Assembly: GCA_963635575.1 (NCBI GenBank) | Contig: CAVHFU010000007.1 | Span: 1 to 47,868, forward strand | Direction: 5' to 3' | Source of the DNA: RGIG9151 sp963635575 | Lineage (GTDB): Bacteria > Bacillota > Clostridia > TANB77 > RGIG9151 | DNA length: 47,868 nucleotides | Part shown: positions 43,279 through 47,868 of the stretch, piece by piece | How the letters are laid out: every line of letters begins with the position of its first letter | Numbering within the stretch: position 1 is the stretch's first letter | The notes under the pieces: model-generated | Seen by the model: the letters and a program-made list of their open reading frames with translations, nothing else | Database searches by the model: none | What the model was told of the DNA's origin: nothing | Translations under genes and position numbers: made by a program

Positions 43279-44058
43279 ATGGGAAAAATTATAGCAATTA
43301 CAAACCAAAAGGGCGGAGTTGGGAAAACTACAACCGCAGTAAATTTAAGTGCATCGTTAGCTGTTAAAGGGAAAAAGGTATTACTTGTAGACACTGATCC
43401 ACAAGGAAATGCTACTAGTGGCCTTGGAATTGATAAATCAAAAGACAATAAAAACATTTATTCTGTTATGATAGACGGAGAAACGATAAAAGACTGCATA
43501 CAAGAAACAAAGATAAAAAAGCTAAATGTCTTACCATCCAGTATTGAACTTGCGGGAGCAGAAATAGAATTGGTTAGCGTTATGGCAAGAGAATTTGTAT
43601 TAAAAACAGCGTTGGAGGAAGTAAAAGATTTATATGATTATATAGTAATCGATTGCCCACCCTCACTAGGACTAATTACATTAAACTCGCTGTCAGCTGC
43701 TAATTCCGTATTAATACCTATTCAGTGTGAGTTCTATGCACTAGAAGGATTGGGTCAGCTTATTAACACAATAAATTTAATAAAGAAAAAAATAAATCCC
43801 GAACTTGAAATTGAAGGCATTGTGTTAACGATGTACGAGTCGAGAAGAAAGCTTTCAAAAGAAGTGGCTGAAGAAGTAAAAAAACATTTTAAGGATAAGG
43901 TTTATCCTGTGATGATTCCTAGAAATGTAAGGTTAAGTGAGGCTCCAAGTCATGGGTTACCCATTGTTGTTTACGACAAGAATTCCATAGGTACTAAGAG
44001 TTATAATGACTTAGCCAGATTAGTACTAAAAGCAAATACAAATAAGGATAAAAAATAA
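43279..44058 (+). CDS. parA: Chromosome partitioning ATPase ParA/Soj
   Basis: 259 aa. The start is the ATG 8 bases after AAGGGAG, giving the usual MGKIIAITNQKGGVGKTTT beginning (deviant Walker A KGGVGKTT at 11-18). Other marks: VLLVDTDPQGNATSGLG, IVIDCPPSLGLIT and the C-terminal SHGLPIVVYDKNSIGTKSY. It forms ATP-dependent dimers on DNA, moves ParB-parS complexes, and in Bacillus also regulates DnaA. Directly upstream of parB, with a parS site between them. A TG-TAGAAT extended -10 lies at 43236-43241. Confidence 0.97.
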   Translation: MGKIIAITNQKGGVGKTTTAVNLSASLAVKGKKVLLVDTDPQGNATSGLGIDKSKDNKNIYSVMIDGETIKDCIQETKIKKLNVLPSSIELAGAEIELVSVMAREFVLKTALEEVKDLYDYIVIDCPPSLGLITLNSLSAANSVLIPIQCEFYALEGLGQLINTINLIKKKINPELEIEGIVLTMYESRRKLSKEVAEEVKKHFKDKVYPVMIPRNVRLSEAPSHGLPIVVYDKNSIGTKSYNDLARLVLKANTNKDKK

Positions 44059-44060
44059 AA

Positions 44061-44076
44061 TGTTTCACGTGAAACA
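44061..44076. promoter_or_regulatory. parS: parS site 4 (between parA and parB)
   Basis: Perfect TGTTTCACGTGAAACA in the 33-bp gap between the parA stop and the parB start. Confidence 0.95.
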
Positions 44077-44091
44077 TCGAGGAGGAAAAAG

Positions 44092-44964
44092 ATGAAAAAG
44101 AGTTTAGGAAAAGGGTTAGATGCACTTTTTGGTGAAGAGATAGAAGAAAAAATAGAGAAAATAGAGGGTAAAAACACTTCTACAGGGATAACAGAGCTAA
44201 AAATAACGGAAATAGAGCCTAATACAAAGCAACCAAGGAAAATGTTCGATCAAGAAAAAATAGATAGTTTAGCTGAATCTATTAAAGAAAATGGAATAAT
44301 GCAACCTGTTGTTGTTTCGAAAACGGGCGACACATATAAAATCATAGCGGGAGAAAGGAGATGGAGGGCTGCGAGAGTGGCCGGCTTAAAAACAATTCCT
44401 GTTATAATTAGAAATGATATAGCAGATTCAAAAATACTTGAATTGGCACTAATTGAAAATATACAAAGACAAGACTTAAATGTTTTAGAAGAAGCGAATG
44501 CTTTTCAAGTTTTAATGACAGAATACAATATGACTCAGGAAGATGTTTCTAAAGTAGTGGGTAAGAGTAGGTCAGCAGTAGCAAACGTGGTGAGATTATT
44601 AAATCTAGACCAAAGAGTTCAAGAAATGTTAAATGAGAATAGGATTTCGGAAGCACACGCAAGAGCAATTTTATCTATTACATCCAATGAAAAGCAATAT
44701 GAGATGGCATTGCTTATTGAAAAACGCGGAATGACTGTGCGTGATGTGGAAATGTTAATGAGGAGACGTAAAAAAAACAAAAACTCTGATAAAGTTGAAG
44801 ATATTTTTACAAAGACATTAGAGGATAGTATGAAAGGATATTTAGGTACAAAGGTAAAGATAATATCTAAGTCTAATGAAAAGGGAAAGATAGTTATAGA
44901 ATATATGTCTAATAGTGATTTGGACAGAATTATGGATATTATAGGAATGGAAAAGGATTATTAA
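44092..44964 (+). CDS. parB: Chromosome partitioning protein ParB/Spo0J
   Basis: 290 aa. N-terminal KKSLGKGLDALFG (the ParA-contacting tail), CTPase/ParB-N domain with EPNTKQPRKMF and GERRWRAARVAG (box II), helix-turn-helix TQEDVSKVVGKSRSAVANVVRLL, and a C-terminal dimerisation region. It binds the four parS sites and spreads as a CTP-gated clamp. GAGGAGG precedes the ATG. In spore formers it also acts in sporulation as Spo0J. Confidence 0.97.
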   Translation: MKKSLGKGLDALFGEEIEEKIEKIEGKNTSTGITELKITEIEPNTKQPRKMFDQEKIDSLAESIKENGIMQPVVVSKTGDTYKIIAGERRWRAARVAGLKTIPVIIRNDIADSKILELALIENIQRQDLNVLEEANAFQVLMTEYNMTQEDVSKVVGKSRSAVANVVRLLNLDQRVQEMLNENRISEAHARAILSITSNEKQYEMALLIEKRGMTVRDVEMLMRRRKKNKNSDKVEDIFTKTLEDSMKGYLGTKVKIISKSNEKGKIVIEYMSNSDLDRIMDIIGMEKDY

Positions 44965-44983
44965 TTTTAGGAGGAAATAATTA

Positions 44984-45505
44984 ATGAGTTTTTTTGAGGG
45001 AATAATTCAAAATCCGGCATTTATATTTTCACTCTTAATAATAAATACGTTATTGATGATAATGTTTTTGATATGTACTTTAGTGGTTGGAAAATCATAT
45101 AAAAATTTAAATGCACGGTATTTAGATTTTATGAGTAAACTTGGAAATGGTGAAAATGTAGAAAAAATTCTTTCCGAGTACTTAAAAATTGTTGATGAAA
45201 TGATGAAAAAATCCAAGAATCACGAAGAGGAAATAATACGTTTAGAAAACAATTTAAAAAAGTGTGTACAAAAAATTGGAATTGTTCGATATAATGCATA
45301 TGGTGATACAGGAAGTGATTTAAGTTTTACCTTAGCTCTAATGGATTCTGATGATAATGGTGTTGTGGTAAATGGGTTATATTCTAGAGAAAGTTCTTCG
45401 ATATTCGCAAAGCCTTTAGTAAAAGGAGAAACAAAGTATAATCTTAGTGCTGAAGAAATACAAGCAATAGATATAGCAAAGAGTAGTAGTAATGCCAGAT
45501 ACTAG
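44984..45505 (+). CDS. DUF4446 family membrane protein
   Basis: 173 aa. One N-terminal membrane helix (about 13-35), a coiled-coil region (40-90), then the conserved block KIGIVRYNAYGDTGSDLSF, LALMDSDDNGVVVNGLYSRE and KPLVKGETKYNLSAEEIQAI that marks DUF4446. The function is unknown; the family is typically found next to parB in Clostridia and Bacilli, as here (19 bp). AGGAGG precedes the ATG. Confidence 0.92.
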   Translation: MSFFEGIIQNPAFIFSLLIINTLLMIMFLICTLVVGKSYKNLNARYLDFMSKLGNGENVEKILSEYLKIVDEMMKKSKNHEEEIIRLENNLKKCVQKIGIVRYNAYGDTGSDLSFTLALMDSDDNGVVVNGLYSRESSSIFAKPLVKGETKYNLSAEEIQAIDIAKSSSNARY

Positions 45506-45525
45506 TCGGTTGAGGAGGAAATGAT

Positions 45526-47046
45526 ATGGCAATTGTTGATATTAAAAAGTATAAACGCTATGAACGACAAAAAAGAAAATTTAGTGAATTAGAAAAATTG
45601 GATACTATATTAAAGAGACAACTTATGATTAAATGTGGAATGGCTATGATGTACGTTTCAAAAGGAAAAAACAGTGTTTTTATGACGCGTGGAAGACATT
45701 CTGAACAGGTCGCTGAGATAGGAGCGAATTTAGCCAGAACTCTCGGTGGGGATGATGAAAAGGCTAGAAGAATAGGAATAGCACATGATTTTGGACATAC
45801 CACTTTAGCACATAATGGAGAAACAGGATTAGCTAGATTTTTAAATTCACCAGAAGAATTTAAAGAATTTGATGAGTTAAATGTTAGAAGTTTTTTTGAC
45901 CATTCAAAACATGGTACAAAAATATTAAAAATAACCTGTGCGAGAGCAGGAGTTGAAATTCCGGACTATCTAATAAATGGCATAGAATCACATTCTTCGG
46001 GAAGTAATTCTAAAGGTGTGGTAAACTGTGAAAGTTTTGAAGCAGAATGTATAATGAGAGCTGATAAAATAGCAAGTTCTATATCAGACACGCAAGATAT
46101 GCTAAAAGCGGGTGTTTTTGATTTATCTGATGAATCATTAAAAGAAGTCCTAGATAATAATGAAGAGGTAAGAAAAACGATTGCTAAGAGAGTGTTTGGA
46201 GATTATAAAAATAACGAGGACGATTTTGATAAGATGATAGAAAGAGCAATGAGACTCGGCGGAAAGAATGTTGAGAAACTAAAAGAGCTAAAAAACAACC
46301 CTAAAGAAGGTAACGGAGAAAAAATATTGAGAATTTTAGATGAAGTAAAAAAACAAGAGGTTGACAGATATATTGCTCAGATTAAGGTCTTTATAAGATT
46401 GAACCCGGAACAACAAAGGGCACGAATGGTAAATTTGATAGTGGACGGTGTGGAAAGAAAGGGTGTAAAAATAGATACGACTCCTACAGAAAATTACAGT
46501 CAGAAATACCCAAACGGTCAGTTAGAAGTCACGCCGAACGCCGAGGCGATTTTAGCGGGACTTAGAGGACTTTTAATTGGAATGGAAAACGAAAGAAAAT
46601 TAGGAAAAATGGGCTGCGAGTTAGACGCTTTAGTCGAGACTTGTGCGAGATATGTATATAAAAACAAGCAAGAATTTGAACACAAATGGCCATTTAGAAA
46701 TTGGCAAAAGGATGAAACTGGGAAGGAAGTAGGCTGGAAAGAGCAGGTTGCTTATGGAATAGCTCAAATGACGGATAGAAAGTTTAAGGAGTTCTTAAAA
46801 AAGCTTATCCAAAGAGAAGATGCAAGAGAAGCGTTTTGTAACGTTAAATATAGAGATCCAAGAGATACGGAATATATGAAAAAGCATAAAGATGTAAAAC
46901 TTCCATATAGTACGTATGATTTTAGTACAAATGAAAGCATTGAAAATGCATTTGAGGTAGATGTGAATAGAAAATATCAAGAGCCGATGTACATACAGGT
47001 AGAAGGGAAACGTGGGGTTAGAGGAGAGCGTGGACTTCAAAAATAA
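45526..47046 (+). CDS. HD-domain deoxyguanosinetriphosphate triphosphohydrolase-like protein
   Basis: 506 aa. The HD metal site is visible: His58 in GRHSEQV, His87-Asp88 in GIAHDFGHTTLAHNGE, and a later Asp in MRADKIASSISD. It resembles dGTPases (usual LAHDIGHPPFGHxGE), which split dNTPs to the nucleoside plus triphosphate, but is more divergent and longer at the C-terminus than the 330-450 aa forms. The substrate may not be dGTP; some relatives act in phage defence by draining dNTPs. AGGAGG precedes the ATG. Follows DUF4446 by 20 bp, so may belong to the parAB transcript. Confidence 0.85.
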   Translation: MAIVDIKKYKRYERQKRKFSELEKLDTILKRQLMIKCGMAMMYVSKGKNSVFMTRGRHSEQVAEIGANLARTLGGDDEKARRIGIAHDFGHTTLAHNGETGLARFLNSPEEFKEFDELNVRSFFDHSKHGTKILKITCARAGVEIPDYLINGIESHSSGSNSKGVVNCESFEAECIMRADKIASSISDTQDMLKAGVFDLSDESLKEVLDNNEEVRKTIAKRVFGDYKNNEDDFDKMIERAMRLGGKNVEKLKELKNNPKEGNGEKILRILDEVKKQEVDRYIAQIKVFIRLNPEQQRARMVNLIVDGVERKGVKIDTTPTENYSQKYPNGQLEVTPNAEAILAGLRGLLIGMENERKLGKMGCELDALVETCARYVYKNKQEFEHKWPFRNWQKDETGKEVGWKEQVAYGIAQMTDRKFKEFLKKLIQREDAREAFCNVKYRDPRDTEYMKKHKDVKLPYSTYDFSTNESIENAFEVDVNRKYQEPMYIQVEGKRGVRGERGLQK

Positions 47047-47116
47047 AAAAGTGTTGTGAGAGAACTTGTTTTTGTGATTATAAAATGGTGTAAGATACCA
47101 AGAGAGAGTGTAAAAT

Positions 47117-47163
47117 AAAGTGTGTAAGTTGAAAACAATCAAACTTATGCACTTTATTTTTGT
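47117..47163 (+). terminator. Terminator/hairpin at the IS left end
   Basis: AAAGTGTGTAAGTT pairs with AACTTATGCACTTT (47117-47130 with 47142-47155, two wobble pairs), followed by ATTTTTGTTT. It ends the dGTPase-like transcript and would shield the transposase gene from read-in. Confidence 0.7.
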
Positions 47164-47198
47164 TTAATAGTGCAATATAATGAAAGGAGCGAAAAAAG

Positions 47199-47861
47199 AT
47201 GGGAGCTGAATTAATGGCAAGAAGAAAGAAAAGAAGTCCTCAAAGCTTGGCAATAGCCCAAGCAATATTAGAACAATACCAACCAAAAACCGCAGAAGAT
47301 GTACAAGAAGCACTAAAAGATGCTTTTGGTCCACTCTTTGAAGCAATGTTACAAGGTGAAATGAATGCACATCTTGGATATGAGAGTAATAATCATGATT
47401 ACAAGGATACAGATAACCGAAGAAATGGTTATATAGACAAAACAGTAAAAACAACATACGGCGAAGTACCTATTGCTGTTCCAAGAGATCGAGATTCAAC
47501 ATTTGAACCACAATTAATACCTAAACGAACAAGAGATGTTTCTGGAATTGAGGATAAGGTGTTGGCCTTATATGCGAGAGGTATGAGCCAAAGAGACATT
47601 TCTGCAACAATTGAAGATATATATGGCTTTAATGTTTCTGCCGAAACAATTTCAGAAATAACAGACAAAGTACTAGCAGAGGTTCAAGAATGGCAAAATA
47701 GACCTCTTAAGAAATTTTATACATTCTTGTTTGTGGATTGTATGTACGTTTCAATTAAGAAAGAATACGATACAAAAAATTATGCAGTGTATACAATCTT
47801 GGGATATGATGTTAATTGGATTTATGTCAAGTTTTTAGACACAATTTTTCGAACAGTTTAA
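47199..47861 (+). pseudogene. IS256-family transposase, 3' half missing
   Basis: 220 aa against about 400 for the family. AAAGGAG precedes the ATG. The N-terminal 200 residues are a good match (transposase mutator type): MNAHLGYE, RRNGY, PRDRDSTFEPQLIPK, LYARGMSQRDIS and the first catalytic Asp in LFVDCMYV. After AVYTILGYDVN the sequence leaves the family (expected: a GxKE-like ILG strand) and ends in a TAA at 47859-47861, so the second Asp and the Glu of the DDE triad are absent. Probably inactive unless rescued by a frameshift or complete copies elsewhere. Confidence 0.8.
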
Positions 47862-47868
47862 ATTACTG

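Larger units (their letters stand above)
47105..47868 (+). mobile_element. IS256-family insertion sequence, truncated or internally deleted
   Basis: The left end appears near 47105 (GTGTAAAATAAAGTGTGTAA) just after the dGTPase-like gene and includes a hairpin; the transposase starts at 47199. The last 45 bp of the window (around ACACAATTTTTCGAACAG) look like an imperfect complement of the left end, so the right end may be at or just beyond the window edge. That would give an element of about 760 bp, half the 1.3-1.5 kb of a full IS256. The window edge prevents certainty. Confidence 0.6.

Overview
The window is a 47.9 kb piece of chromosome from a low-GC, spore-forming, anaerobic Clostridia-type Firmicute, centred on the replication origin. 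Four things point there: Spo0A, SpoIIP and SpoIIR show an endosporulation programme; a trimeric [FeFe] hydrogenase shows anaerobic fermentation; the base composition is AT-rich throughout; and the strong promoters fit TTGACA-17-TATAAT. TGA is a normal stop here (znuA-like gene, rqcH, dacF and rsmG all end with it). The genus cannot be named without a 16S search.

Layout. Positions 1-1085 hold the 5' three quarters of a 16S rRNA gene on the minus strand, fed by three tandem promoters. From 1.6 to 30 kb most genes lie on the minus strand and from 30 kb onward most lie on the plus strand, as expected on either side of oriC. Left arm, read away from the origin: dnaA, oriC unwinding region, dnaN, recF, a small convergent three-gene cluster of unknown function, hydCBA hydrogenase, a cysteine-rich mini-gene with an in-frame TGA, an HtrA protease, a degenerate DUF234-type ATPase, a large cell-surface protein, rqcH and spoIIR (plus strand), prfA, a zinc-type ABC transporter pair without permease plus a NodB-like protein, a CBM25-like small protein (plus strand), an AMIN/amidase, and spoIIP-rsmE-pilZ-queA-tgt-Asp23/ATPase.

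Right arm: pcrA, a YigZ-family gene, spo0A, a dacF-type D,D-carboxypeptidase with a small Cys-containing partner (minus strand), comEA, then the classic origin block rpmH-rnpA-yidD-yidC-jag-mnmE-mnmG-rsmG-parA-parB, a DUF4446 protein, an HD-domain dGTPase-like protein, and the left part of an IS256-family element whose transposase is cut short.

How it works together. DnaA boxes flank dnaA on both sides. On the dnaN side they lead into five DnaA-trios and an AT-rich stretch, the same order as in Bacillus subtilis. Four perfect parS sites sit in and around rsmG-parA-parB for ParB-dependent segregation. Between two of them is a 215-bp element with perfect 25-bp terminal inverted repeats. Main items for a second look: the TGA-interrupted cysteine-rich gene, the 215-bp palindromic element among parS sites, the rearranged origin neighbourhood (no S4-domain gene or gyrB; rpmH 6.7 kb from dnaA), and the ATPase-like protein that has lost its Walker A motif but keeps a perfect promoter.
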